Shown here: in pieces, positions 1-11,545 of the stretch
How the letters are laid out: each line of letters opens with the position of its first letter
Numbering within the stretch: the stretch's first letter is position 1
NCBI GenBank assembly: GCA_025024175.1
Contig: QCXZ01000042.1
Coordinates: 7,147,501-7,211,500 of the forward strand
Source: Rhyzopertha dominica
Taxonomy: Eukaryota > Arthropoda > Insecta > Coleoptera > Bostrichidae
DNA: 64,000 nucleotides
Direction: 5' to 3'
Translations under genes and position numbers: made by a program
Notes under the pieces: model-generated
What the model was told of the DNA's origin: nothing
Database searches by the model: none
The model's input: only the letters and a program-made list of their open reading frames with translations

Positions 1-33
1 GATTTTTGCTTATTAAAATAATTACTAATTATA

Positions 34-829
34 CGAGGGTGAATGATTTCAGCGTCCATAATATAAGATAATATTTTCTCGGAAAGATCGCTGTCTCTTG
101 AAAACACTGACAAAAAGTTAATAGTCTGACGTTTTGATTACGCCTGTAATCTTTGTCAAAGACGAACAAACCTCAAAATTTGCCTGACACAAGTTCAAAC
201 AAAATTTGGACATTCTCAAGTATTACTGATGGTTCAATGGATTTCATTTTTGCCTTGAACCTGCCGTATGAAATGGTCCTTCAGTTAAATTTAATGCAGT
301 CACTTTTTGAGATTCTGTGGAAGATTGAAAGACTGAAACAAATTTCAGAAATAATGGAAGCTTTCTGGTAAACAGTTCAATATTAGTTGATATCGACTGG
401 GAACTTCCAACAATACAATCGCTAGACAATATTCTTTCAGATATCCTGTAAGCATAGCTATGTGGCGTAATTTGATGGCATTCGTGTATTATGAAATGTT
501 GCCTTAAATCTTCTAAATAAACGTGTTGTTTGGTATAAATTTTATCCTTTAAATGACCTCCCAAGAAAAAATCGACTAGAGGATCAGGACCTCGCAGGCC
601 ATTTGATGAAGGATTAAGCATCTTCTTCCCATCAAAGAAATTTTCATTTAAGAACTGTCTCGTGGACTACGAATAATGTGAAGGAGCTCCATCGCGTTGA
701 ATCCTCACACATTTTTTAGAAGTTATGTTATTACATTAGGTATTATATATTTTTCTGTTTGATTGAAGACAGGGTTTTTTTGAAAACACAATAATATCAT
801 ATTATGCACGCTGAAAGCATTCATACTCA
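34..829 (-). mobile_element. Degraded mariner-like element with matching ends
   Basis: The left end starts CGAGGGTGAATG after TA at 32-33. The right end, read on the minus strand from 829, is TGAGTATGAATGC and continues TTTCAGCGTGCATAATAT, matching the left end over about 40 bases with roughly ten differences. A transposase relic on the minus strand lies between. Total length is about 0.8 kb, shorter than a complete mariner (about 1.3 kb), so it is internally deleted. The same end sequence recurs alone at 43879-44010, 45335-45484 and 57560-57714, so this is a local repeat family. The element call rests on inverted ends plus the coding relic. Confidence 0.6.
244..705 (-). pseudogene. Mariner-superfamily transposase C-terminal relic
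   Basis: Minus-strand reading gives RDGAPSHYS (second catalytic Asp region of a DDD transposase), then LRGPDPLVDFFLGGHLKDK, corresponding to the usual RSPDLTPLDFFLWGHLK block with the third catalytic Asp. A helical tail with LEDLRQHFI follows. One in-frame stop sits just after the second Asp block, and the Trp of the usual FFLWG is replaced by Gly. The spacing between the two aspartates is about 39 residues, near the DD41D type at 33185-34270. The N-terminal DNA-binding half and first Asp are missing. A DNA transposase is certain at superfamily level; the exact lineage is not. Confidence 0.7.
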
Positions 830-2941
830 TTTAACTGACATATTCCGACTTATGCTTATGATATTAACCATTGTGTTGGCTTGGGTGCACAGTGGTGCAT
901 TGAACCAGAAAAGGTACAGTGCAGGAAATGAAATTAGAGTAGGCACATACCTAGTACCCACCCAAAGTGATGATCCAGGAGAGATGCAAACAAAGATGAA
1001 CAATATATGGATAAAACAGTGAAGGCCTTCACGACCTGCATCAAACGCAGCAATTCATTTAATATATGGATTCTTATTTGTAATGCGCCATACCGGATAG
1101 GTATAGGTACCAAGCACAATCAATTTTAAACTAATCCATTGTCAAGTTCAAAACACTTTTTTTAACTTAACAATGCCAGGTCCGTAAAGAAAAATCGAAA
1201 GTGCTTTTTTACATGGGTGATAATGTGATAATGAACTTTTAAATAATTTAGATGAAAGTAAGGGTACTCCGGATTTAGAAATTCAGGTTTGCATTTCGTA
1301 CGAAATAAAAGTAAACGAAAGAAAATAAATTGTGCTAAAGTGTCATAGAAACTGATTAATATTACTATTATAACTGCTGATTAATATTACTATTATTATT
1401 ACTAATTAATATCGCGAAATTCTCCGTACAACTTTGATAACAATAACGAAATTAATTCATCGGCGATATTTAATAAATTTTAATTCGTATGTTTTCAAAT
1501 ATAGAAGGAAATAAAAAATTACTTATTTCTATGCGTGTTCTGCAAGCTGACCTGGACCAGTTCAAGGGTACGGAAATATATAACTTTCTTCGGGGTAGGG
1601 TTGTATGTTGATCAGGCCTTTTTAAGTATATGTATAATCCCATGCTGTTACTGATCTTTATCTTTACTTTTGTATAATAACGTAAACGAGGTCGTCATAC
1701 TACGTGCTAAACTCTAAATAACAATAATAACCTTCTCTAGAAGGGTTTGATGCTCTTGCGTGCTTCCAAACACAGGTGGTTCTTGAGTGTATTTGAAAAG
1801 GTCCTGCATGGAGAAATTGCAGAAAAATCACGAACTAGACGCCTAGATTCATGATTTATACATTTTAGGAGGAAAAAAAGAAAGCTAAATTCGACAGAAC
1901 GTGATCATTTTATCTACTGTCTCATTTGTATGTTCATAATAATTTATATACGGTCACATACAACTTAACTGATATTCAGGAATCAGCAACAAGTAGCTGA
2001 TTACTAACGCCTCCCGTTTAGAAAAAAAAAAAAGATATCCAACCTTCTGCTACATGCATGTCAGGTGATCTTATGACTGGATCTCTCTTTACAGCTGGCA
2101 TTAATTAGTGCCGCTGATTTGTATTTTGCCAACGTATGATTATGATAATACCAACAACCGCTCTCGGTAGGGTGCCGTACAGTGTACAGACAGCCTTGTG
2201 CTAAAACATGACATGCGACTGGCGCCTCGCCGTTCCATTCGCGCTTTTTCTAATAATTGCTTAACAGTAGTTTCCCAGTTTCTGGGACAAATATGTACGA
2301 TTTATGTTGGTCGAATGCGTATACCGCTTGAATGGAGAATTTAATTGTGGATAGGAAGAAAGTTTGTAATAAGCAGTTTCAGAACTCGTTAACATAAATG
2401 GGAATCTTAAAATTAAGGTGACAAGAATTCACTTGCGCAGGATTGTAGGCGAAAGTCGAAATAGAGTAATCGCAACAACAAAAAATCATCGACTATCTCA
2501 CGTAGTGGATGTATATCCTATAATATATACGTCATTATAGGGGACATACATTCCACTGCGCTCATCACAGAAAGCTTTTGCAGCTCATGCAGAGCTGGTG
2601 GAATCTTTGATTACAGACTCTGCTGGCCATGTCTTCTGCATAATGGGTTACTCAATAAGTACGTTGTGTTTTAATCACCCTCAGTTTTTCTGTGACAGAA
2701 ATAAAATTACGCTTCCTTGCCTTTTTCGTGTTTACAGAAGCTAACTAATAGTTGTTCATTTGTTGTTAGTTGTAATAGTATAATATTGTACATATAAAGT
2801 TGTGTAAGTATGCCAACAAGCTGTTTGAACCATCCCGACTATTCTTGTTATGTTTGCGGGCGCCAACAATATGAATCTTGAGTACCTTATATATGTTATA
2901 AATCGTGTATTACTCTTCTTACTGGTTGGATAAAAATAATT
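830..2941. other. No gene seen; AT-rich non-coding
   Basis: No ORF here shows a recognisable motif. A small direct duplication of a CTGATTAATATTACTATTA unit occurs near 1350-1410. A GC-richer stretch lies at about 2095-2270 and includes CATTAATTAGTGCC, a homeodomain-like site. A short hairpin at 2505-2556 is listed separately. Confidence 0.5.
2505..2556. repeat. Short imperfect hairpin
   Basis: GTGGATGTATATCCTATAAT at 2505-2524 pairs with ATTATAGGGGACATACATTCCAC at 2534-2556 across a 9-base loop, with a few bulges and mismatches. Function unknown; the stem is short for a microRNA precursor. Confidence 0.45.
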
Positions 2942-3955
2942 CAATATATGAACTTCGCTGCTCCAATGATATGGAACGAATCGAAAGACCATATTTCTGG
3001 TTGCTACTTTTGCATGACTGATATAAAAGGCATCACAAACAAATCGAAGCATACTGTACAATATCCAGACTTACCGTCTGCTATCAGAGCAATTCAACAT
3101 AATGAAAATTTGTCTGTGCCAAAATCTTCAGGAAATATGAAGACAGAAAATATGGAGACAGAAAATTTTCCATTTTGTGTTCCCAATCAAGAAGTAACGA
3201 TCCACCTTATAAAACAACCAATTCTCAAAGTGAAGCACATTTATTTGTAATCTATNTCTCCCAGGAACAGGATTTGGTTTTCTGTAGCGATATACATTCG
3301 GTAATGAGTACACTAGATCTAGAGTACTGTTCAGCAGATTGGCGTTGTCTGTATTAACAGCTAACATCAAAATGTCTTACGACAATATGAAACTGCTTTT
3401 TACAAAAGCTTCACTTTGACCAACATTCATGGAAAATATATGCAGACTGAAAAGTAGTTGCAATTTTACTTGGACTATAACTGGGCTATATAAAATATTA
3501 CTGTCTTCTCTGCGAGCAGGATAGCAGAGATATTAAGGAAAAATGGCCCAAGCGCAGTCCCCTAATTCCAGAAATGTTTTAAATACACCTTTTAAATTAA
3601 ATCTAAAGATGTCCTCTTGCCACCATTGCATATAAAACTTGCTCTTATGAAAAACTTTCAAAAATCACTTGACATAAAAGGCAAAGAATTTATGTATATA
3701 AAAGAAAAGTTCTCTAAGATCAGTGAAGCAAAAATAAAAGAAGGAATATTTGTGGGCCCTCATTTTTTAAAAATGTGGTCAAAAGATTTTTGGGGAACCA
3801 CATAAGTAAAGACTACAAGAACCTAGTTAGAACACGGTGAATGCTTTCAATAAGACACATCAAATATGGAGAAGCGGTATCAAGGCTAGTGGAGTCCGAT
3901 TATGCTAGCTGATTACTGCTGGACACACAAAAGGGACATTCCAGATGAAAAATAC
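2942..3955 (+). pseudogene. Broken copy of a multi-copy uncharacterised insect protein family
   Basis: In order and in shifting plus-strand frames the DNA encodes blocks I recognise from a large, unnamed insect family found in many copies per genome: PMIWNESKDHISGCYFCMTD (2966 on), QYPDLPSAIRAI, LVFCSDIHSVMSTLDLEY (about 3273-3330), NMKLL, VAILLG, YCLLCEQDSRD (about 3500-3535), LPPLHIKLALMKNFQKSLD (about 3612-3670), EKFSKISEAKIKEGIFVGP (about 3705-3760), NVVKRFLGNH, and finally MEKRYQG...MLADYCWTHKRDIP near 3865-3950. Block order matches the family, but there are several frameshifts, stops, an N at 3256 and missing pieces, so no product is made. The HxC/CxxC-like pairs are partly kept. Biochemical function is unknown to me; the high copy number suggests a transposon link. 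Confidence 0.65.
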
Positions 3956-5399
3956 TAAGGAAAATAATTAAATATTTATTCAGATTTCCTTGATTAATGT
4001 TTAAAGTTATCTAATGTAATAAACAACCTCTTGAAAGTTTGTAGTTTTTATAAAACTGTATGTTGTGTTACAATATAGGTTTGCGTCATGGGATAAATGT
4101 GATGTTATTTTGATCTTATAATAATGAATTGCTTTTAGAATTAGGCATAATTTCTTGTATAACAAGAAAAAAGATAATTTTGTAGACCAGCGTAATAAGT
4201 ATTTACTACAATAAAATTTAAATATTTTTGTTGTATATCTGAAGTATCATTCTACTTTTATAATTCAATTATGTGTTGAATGTTACTTAACACGAAGGTA
4301 ACTATAGACAACGGTTGTTTTTTTTCCTTTACAAAGATAATATGTAATAGATTACTGGTTACTACACTCTTAATATCAAGTGCTNACAACAAAAGATTAA
4401 CTTACAATATTCGATATGTCAGTCCGACGTGTAGATCTGTATTAGAGAGAGGACAGGTTATTTGTTTTAACAAAATTGCCGTTCTATAAAGTTTGCCGTT
4501 AACAAGACTCTTCTGTAAACTCAGTTTTTTTAGTGTGACATTATAACACTGAGATTACAAATCAAATAATTAAACATGGAGTAGGGAACACATTTTAGCA
4601 AACACAATACTAATTCAGAAAAACTATTATGTCATTATGTCAGAATATTTTTAACTAGCTAGGTGCTGAAAGTCAAAATCAAGTTTTAATTCCTGCTTTC
4701 CATTTCGACCGTCGAAAATTGGCCTGCAGCTTTTGTATTGCATAACAACAGCGCGTTACAATCGTAATAATATATGCAAAACGTGCAAAACAGCTGCTAC
4801 GGCTCCAGCGTGGGCATTAGAGGTTGCACACAAAACCACATTTAAATAAAACCACAATTCGCGTATGCTAAAACGTCACAGACGTTTACAGAATAGAACG
4901 CCGGAAATTCTGCATGCTCTTACCAAATTAAACGTTGTACTGTCTAGATTTATATTTATGTCTGTGGTTTAAAGTCAACATTGGCACATCTGCCTAGTGG
5001 TTAGCCGGTTAGATTGCACCTTGTGTCGTCTTGTATCCTACCTGTACAAACCTGTATAAGCGGAGAATCACCTGCCAGCTAATTGAAATTATCAGAGGTA
5101 TATCATCCATGATACTTATTACGTGCTTCCCAACTGACATACTTATGGATGATTGCACATGCGAAGACGCCGTTTTTACTTTTATTAAACCCACCAAGCC
5201 TGGATTTTAAATAATCCATGCGAATGGCGAATTGTAGCCCGTATCTTGTGATATAATTGTTATGTTGTGTATATACTTTTCCGGATAATAATGCAGGCGG
5301 GAGGGTTTTGTAAATTGCTCTTTTGGCACTTTAATTAATTTTTGTTTTTTTTTCCTCCAGAGTGCACTATTTCTGCTAATAGAAGTTAAATGAGATGCA
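3956..5399. other. No gene seen
   Basis: AT-rich non-coding DNA. A slightly GC-richer piece at about 4690-4930 contains ATGCAAA and TTGCATAAC sites. The last four bases before the LTR element belong to its GTAC target duplication (5400-5403). Confidence 0.5.
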
Positions 5400-5403
5400 G
5401 TAC

Positions 5404-6287
5404 TGAAAAACATAGAAAAACTAATGCGGGAACAATCAAGAAAAACTTACATTATCGCCGCCTTCATCCGTGGGTCATAACAATGCGGTCACTCCGGTGG
5501 ACAGACAAGGCGCTTTCACATACGCGCGGGAGATGCAAAAACAAAACATAAGTTACTCATCCGTTAAACTCAAAAAGATACAGTTAAGACTCACAGAGGG
5601 GTTTTCACCCCAGGGCCTCATCCTTATCCTGTCCATGGCTTCATCCCTGAGATTACATCTTTAGTCAATGGTGGTTATGAATACCTTGTTAGTTTTCTCT
5701 CTTCAACAACTAGCTAGTGTCAACCTGAAATAGTAGAGGCTTCCCCGAACGCTCACCCTAAGGCCTATAGGGTCGCATTCCAATAGCCCGGATCGGGGGC
5801 ACCTAATAAGGCTACCCTCTCCACCAGAACTATGTCATTCGAGATACCCTGCATTACCCCCCGGAATGCAAGTCCTCCACTCGAAGGAACCACAGCTGTT
5901 AATCGGGCACTCTGCTCTAGGGGTTTCAAACTGCCTGAGGCACATCATGGCCAAAGACCTTACTCTCTCTGCCTGAGGCACAACATGGCCAAAGACCTTA
6001 CTCTCTCTGCCTGAGGCACAACATGGCCAAAGACCTCGCTCTCACTGAGCCAAAATCAAGAATATATATCTGTCAAAAATGACACATCCATACTCATTGC
6101 CTACTTTTGCATCTCCTCGCGACTCTGATATTTCTCGCCAAAACAATTAATCGCATGCATACGCATTCGCTTCGATATTAGTATTTATCTTATTAACAGC
6201 GATTCTAAACATAGCAAGAAATTAATAAACGCACAAAAACACCTTTTATTTTAATAATAACGCAGATACAAAAATTGACATTTAACA
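5404..6287 (-). repeat. Left LTR (884 bp)
   Basis: Starts TG and ends CA, is flanked by GTAC, and matches 15469-16352 without any length difference in the parts I compared. It contains two short open stretches (5470-5664, 5832-6014) that are identical in both LTRs and look non-coding. Near-identical LTRs point to recent insertion, or to the two copies having been assembled from shared reads. On the plus strand AATAAA lies near 6219; no decisive promoter is visible. Confidence 0.8.
5931..6044. repeat. 38-bp minisatellite x3 inside the left LTR
   Basis: Three head-to-tail units of 38 bases start at 5931, 5969 and 6007, each opening CTGCCTGAGGCACA and containing GGCCAAAGACCT. The third unit diverges at its end. 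The same array is in the right LTR at 15996-16109. Confidence 0.85.
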
Positions 6288-6325
6288 TTCGGCCAACCTA
6301 ACAGGGTCGTGTCCTCACGACATAA

Positions 6326-6448
6326 TTATTCGGTATCCCTACTTGATTTGGATAAATTAGTCAATGGTACTTCATCTGAGCCACTGTCCTCATCGATGGT
6401 ATCTGATGTAATAAATGGATTTGATAATAATAAATAGATTTTATTAAA
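6326..6448 (-). pseudogene. Short acidic ORF tail beside the left LTR
   Basis: A 40-codon minus-strand open stretch ends with TAA at 6326-6328, just inside the left LTR. It includes SDTIDEDSGSDE followed by a Ser/Lys-rich end. Its place next to the putative 3' LTR and its acidic composition would fit the last residues of an LTR-element polyprotein. The rest of gag-pol is not visible, so this is only suggestive. The matching segment is lost in the N gap in the second interior copy. Confidence 0.3.
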
Positions 6449-6846
6449 TCAAGAGCAGATACTGAGAGTAATACATGATCAATAAAGGCAAAGTCTAGCA
6501 GAAGCTATTCTACTTAACCTTCGAAAAGAAACTTAAACTATGTTTATTATGGTATAATTTATGAATACCCCTATTGTTAATTGATTATACGTCTTACGCT
6601 TCAGTTATTATTATCAACAGGTGTCTTATCTCCTTAGGTTAGCCTTCATGTGTGGTCTTTGGGGATAGTAAGCTATTGCTTGAAACCTCATCGAGTCCGA
6701 ACGAACGAAGTAAGTCATGGTCATCATGAAATCTGACGATCGAAAAATAACTGTCTTAGTTTAAATTTAAATTTGTTAATATTTAGTTTTTTTTTTTTTA
6801 AACTCGCTCCGAAGGGTGAGCCTTACAGCTTTACAGCCTTACCGCC

Positions 6847-9440
6847 TTACAGCGTTGTATGTGAATACTTAGCTTTATTTCGTGTATCACGTGAGTGCGT
6901 AGTTGAATGAGGAGCAAGCTTAGACCTCAAGTTATCACATGCATGAGGAGAATTTAGTAAAGCTTGGACGAAACAACTCAAATGAAAACTCCAGCGGGAA
7001 TCCATGCGTAGCCGGTTCAAAGAGTTAATCCTGTAAGATACGTGGTCCCGGCGTTGCAAGCCAAAAAATAAGCGACACCATGCATTCTAAACAATCTGAA
7101 TCCTGTTTCTACCAACCGAATCCAAACAGGGGTAATATAAAAAATTGCAATAATTAAAGAGGACGAGAACGAGTAAATCACATAATTGCCTTTTCAAATT
7201 AACGGTAAAAAAATGTCTACAAGCATAAAATAACTTAAGGTTAAAATGATTTTTGTATTGACTTAGTTACATGCAGCTCAAACCAGATCTGAGTGTTTAT
7301 AATGAGATCAAAGTATGATCAACAAAATTTAATCTTGAGCAATCTATATAAATATTAAAAGACCGTATAAGAAATTTTATACTACCTTTATAATCAAAGA
7401 CCATCAACTGCGACTTAGACAAATTCAATTGAAGGCCATGTTCAGCAGACAATTTTCTTAATTTTTCAAGTTCTTTGTTCAGAATTTTGTCAGCCCTTGC
7501 GAAATCATGCTTATCGAAACTAAAATACAACTGTGTATAGTCGGCGTAAGTTATTACTTTACAATGAAGAACTGAGTTTCGCTATATCAGACGTACATAT
7601 TATGAAAAGCAGAGATCCTAATGTGGAGCCTTGCAGAACACCAGATCTAACTGACAATTCAAAGGAGACACTATATTTATTTTACCACTTGGGTTCTATC
7701 GCTCAAGTAAGATCTAATAAACTGTACCGACAAAACTGCTGAAACCGCAAGACTTTAGTTTGGCGCATAACATACCATGATTAATAGCATCGAACGCTTT
7801 GAAAAATGGAGCAAAACCAAAGCACTGACTAAACCCTTATCATAAGCTGAAATGAGATCATCAATGACTGAAGCTAGTGCAGTAGGAGCGCTTCGACCGC
7901 GTCTGAATCCACACTGGCGCATCGGAATCATTTTCCAAGAAAAGACAGTCAAATATCTGTTCGTAGACTAGAGATTCAAACAGTTTTGAAGCTGCAGGTA
8001 AGATGCTAATCAAACGTAAATCCGACAAGTTTTCAGGGTTAGACTTTTTAAGTAGAGGTATTGCGATGACTTTCTTCACATTGTGGGGAAATAAGATTTT
8101 TTCGATACAATTGAAGATGTGTAACAGGCTTAAATTAATAATGCGGCTATATAAGCGCAACATTTTCAACGATATGTTGTTTGTGACACAATTATCTTTT
8201 TTACGTTAAAGACTGCGGAGTGTACCACTTCTAAAGTAACCATTCTCAAGGAAAATTCTTGTAGGGATGGGAATCTAGCATTCTCACAATATTGCATTCT
8301 ATGATTAGAGACGATATCATTTTTTTTTCTGAAAAATATTCGCATTAATAGAATTGTTATTAGACATATTAGAAGGCAGTTTAGAACTGATTTTGATAGT
8401 ACCAATTTTTAAATTGCGCAGAGCCGACCAAATAGTTTTTATATCTTAACTAGAAGCAACTGAACCTATGTAACGACGTTTTTCCATCCTAACAGAGTTC
8501 ATAGTCAAGTTCCTCAACCTCTTGTATACAGCAAAATTTTCAGGAAGTTTACTTTCGTTTGTATTTACGTAAGGATGCACCACGTTTACTCATGAGACAT
8601 TTGAGTTCAGGGCAACACCCACATTGCATTGGACTTTAGTACCTAGAAGTTAACCATCGGGGCATGCCAATCAAAGAGAAATAATTAGGGTGGTTGAAAT
8701 TTTCAAGTTTCTTATCAATATTGGTTTCACGTATCACATCATTCCATTCAACAGATTCCAAACTTTCCCGAAACTCACTGACATCAAAGCGTCTGAAAGA
8801 TCTTACACATAAGTAACATATTTGGGCTCACATTTATTCTTAGGTGCACTAAATTCACAAGAAACCAATCTGGTCAGAAATATCGTCACAGTTCTTCGTA
8901 CCGTATCTTGTAACATTCAGAAATGGAATACGAATAAAGGATCAATCAGTAAGCTTGCGTTACCAGTCACTATAGTCGATTCATCCAAGACTTGCACTAA
9001 GTTTTACCGCCTCCAAATGTGCACTCATATGGTTAGAAATATTAGAAATTAATGTTGAAAATCACCCAGACAGACAAATTAATCATACATATCGCAAACA
9101 AACCAAATATTTATCAAGGGTTTCAACAAAATTGCCCAAGCTGGATTAGGCGGACGATAGCATACGCCCGAATGCATAATTACAGTCCCTACGCGATGCG
9201 AACTCTATTAACGAGTTACAAAAGTCGACTTGATATATGCCGCCACTTCGACCCTCAGCACGATGCGTATAACAAAGATTGTAACCAGGTATGCTAAAAT
9301 AGTTAGATCTACATTATTAGACAACCCATGTCTCGCTAACCATAACAACAACATGGTTTGCACTTTGAAACTAAATTATAAAATCTTGAAAATGTGCTAA
9401 GGCGATCTTACATTAAGATGTGCAACCTTATAATAATTAT
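6847..9440 (-). pseudogene. LINE ORF2 (APE endonuclease plus RT), error-rich first copy
   Basis: This is the first representation of the minus-strand LINE ORF2 described at 11546-14130, shifted by about 4,697 bases at its low-coordinate end. It has extra single-base indels in short runs (for example GGCGCAT for GCGCAT near 7917). These split the RT into pieces at 7297-7530, 7755-7952, 7861-8169 and 8166-8405. One downstream piece is longer here than in the other copy: 6847-7059, with RRDHVSYRINSLNRLRM, a normal LINE C-terminal block. Scattered indels relative to the second copy suggest uncorrected long-read sequence rather than natural divergence. Confidence 0.75.
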
Positions 9441-9888
9441 AAGCTAAACTTATACAGGATATCTATTACCTCTAAATGAGAACAAATACAACCTGACTTA
9501 ATTAAACTAAACTGTATTGAAGTATGTTTTAATTGCTAAATTAAAGAAAAGCAAAATTAATACTTAACCACCGGCGTAAGCTTCCGGAAAAGCATTACAT
9601 TTTACGGTAGCAACAAATCTGCGCCACAAATAATAAAAAGATAACGTTGCCAATTACTGCTACCAATACTGTTCTGTATATTGACTACATCGTCAACAGA
9701 ATTTACAGAGTATTTACGACCATTTACTATTACTTTGACTTAACCCTCTTTAAGTCCATACGTTACAAGTGTAAAGTAATGTTTTGAATGTCACGTCAAC
9801 AGATAAACTGTAGATAATTACTTGTATGATTAATAAAATAGTAAATTAAGCATCAAAGAAAAGCTTTTCTTACGTGAAAAACCTTAAT

Positions 9889-10132
9889 AACAAGCACCAA
9901 ATTCAGAGCTGCAGAGTTGTGGTAATTCTAGACGCTTCCTGGCGAGATCTTCTTTTATGGAAATATTGGGTTCCTCTCAACAACTTCTGTAGCGAAATAT
10001 GAGCTGCCTATCCTTCCTGAGCAGAATCTGACGATTCTAGATCGATCTCTTCCAGTATTCACACTTACCATCCGATGAAAGGTCATCTATGGCTTCCAAA
10101 TAAAAATTTAAATCACATAAACTGGGCACTTA
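9889..10132 (-). pseudogene. LINE ORF1 tail, first copy (frameshifted)
   Basis: Matches the minus-strand ORF at 14579-14824 but is broken by single-base indels, so no long frame survives. A further minus-strand open stretch at 10227-10511 (94 codons) lies upstream in the LINE sense and ends NRVIIKPRSAVDLSEILR. It may be 5' UTR or ORF1 N-terminal sequence; I do not recognise it. Confidence 0.45.
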
Positions 10133-10773
10133 AAACACAAATAACCGGAGAATCGCTGGATCACGTCTACTCGCTGTGCATTACTTATCTTTAAATAAGA
10201 AATAGGAAATGTTACTTCGTTGATTCTCATCGCAAGATTTCAGAAAGGTCAACAGCGCTTCGGGGCTTGATAATTACACGATTGGGCAAACTGCGCTGTA
10301 TGATGTTATCATAGGATGTTATTAAAACATCAAGAAATGAAGAAAAATGATAGTATGATGATGATTGTTGAATGATGGGTACCCATATGTGCCATGAACA
10401 TGCAGAAATATGCAAAATGATGATAGAGGTATTAGATCTACCAATAATCACGCCGAAACAAAAAGATCCTGTTAAGGCCAAGAACTTTGCTGAATAAACG
10501 TACTTGCACAAAAACTGTCAGCCGCCGCTTAACCACTAATTATAATTACGACAAACGATAACTTGTCATACCACTGCGCTGCGACAAAAACTGCTAAAAA
10601 TGTTGAATTACGTTTTATTAATCTCATCGAATCAGTGAACCGATTGTTTGACCACCAATTATAATTACACAAACTATAATTTGTCAAACCACTGCGCTGC
10701 GATAAAACGTGCTTAAACTTTTTGAATTCATCTCACCGAATCTGTGAACCGATTGTTTGACCCCACACCTGAA

Positions 10774-11054
10774 TGAAAAACATAGAAAAACTAATGCGGG
10801 AATAATCAAGAAAAACTTACATTATCGCCGCCTTCATCCGTGGGTCATAACAATGCGGTCACTCCGGTGGAACAGACAAGGCTTTCACATACGCGGGAGA
10901 TGCAAAAACAAAACATAAGTTACTCATCCGTTAAACTCAAAAAGATACAGTTAAGACTCACAGAGGGGTTTTCACCCAGGGCATCATCCTTATACTGTCC
11001 ATGGCTTCATCTGAGATTACATCTTAGTCAATGGTGGTTATGAATACCTTGTTA
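10774..11054 (-). repeat. Partial third LTR copy ending at the N gap
   Basis: Matches the first 288 bases of the LTR but lacks several single bases and a CG dinucleotide present in both outer LTRs (for example GGCTTTCACATACGCGGG for GGCGCTTTCACATACGCGCGGG). It stops at the gap. Low-quality contig-end sequence is the simplest reading. Confidence 0.75.
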
Positions 11055-11154
11055 NNNNNNNNNNNNNNNNNNNNNNNNNNNNNNNNNNNNNNNNNNNNNN
11101 NNNNNNNNNNNNNNNNNNNNNNNNNNNNNNNNNNNNNNNNNNNNNNNNNNNNNN
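11055..11154. other. Assembly gap of 100 Ns
   Basis: Exactly 100 Ns, a conventional placeholder for a gap of unknown size. The sequence to its right restarts at a point equivalent to 6458, so the two contigs probably overlap rather than being separated. Confidence 0.95.
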
Positions 11155-11545
11155 GATACTGAGAGTAATACATGATCAATAAAGGCAAAGTCTAGCAGAA
11201 GCTATTCTACTTAACCTTCGAAAAGAACTTAAACTATGTTTATTATGGTATAATTTATGAATACCCCTATTGTTAATTGATTATACGTCTTACGCTTCAG
11301 TTATTATTATCAACAGGTGTCTTATCTCCTTAGGTTAGCCTTCATGTGTGGTCTTTGGGGATAGTAAGCTATTGCTTGAAACCTCATCGAGTCCGAACGA
11401 ACGAAGTAAGTCATGGTCATCATGAAATCTGACGATCGAAAAATAACTGTCTTAGTTTAAATTTAAATTTGTTAATATTTAGTTTTTTTTTTTTTAAACT
11501 CGCTCCGAAGGGTGAGCCTTACAGCTTTACAGCCTTACCGCCTTA

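Noticed and set aside
5470..6014. Two ORFs of 64 and 60 codons in the left LTR, duplicated in the right LTR
   Set aside because: They are identical because the LTRs are identical; composition and the minisatellite show non-coding LTR sequence, and no domain is recognisable.
10840..11043. 67-codon ORF in the middle LTR copy
   Set aside because: A frame variant of the LTR ORF created by indels at the low-quality contig end.
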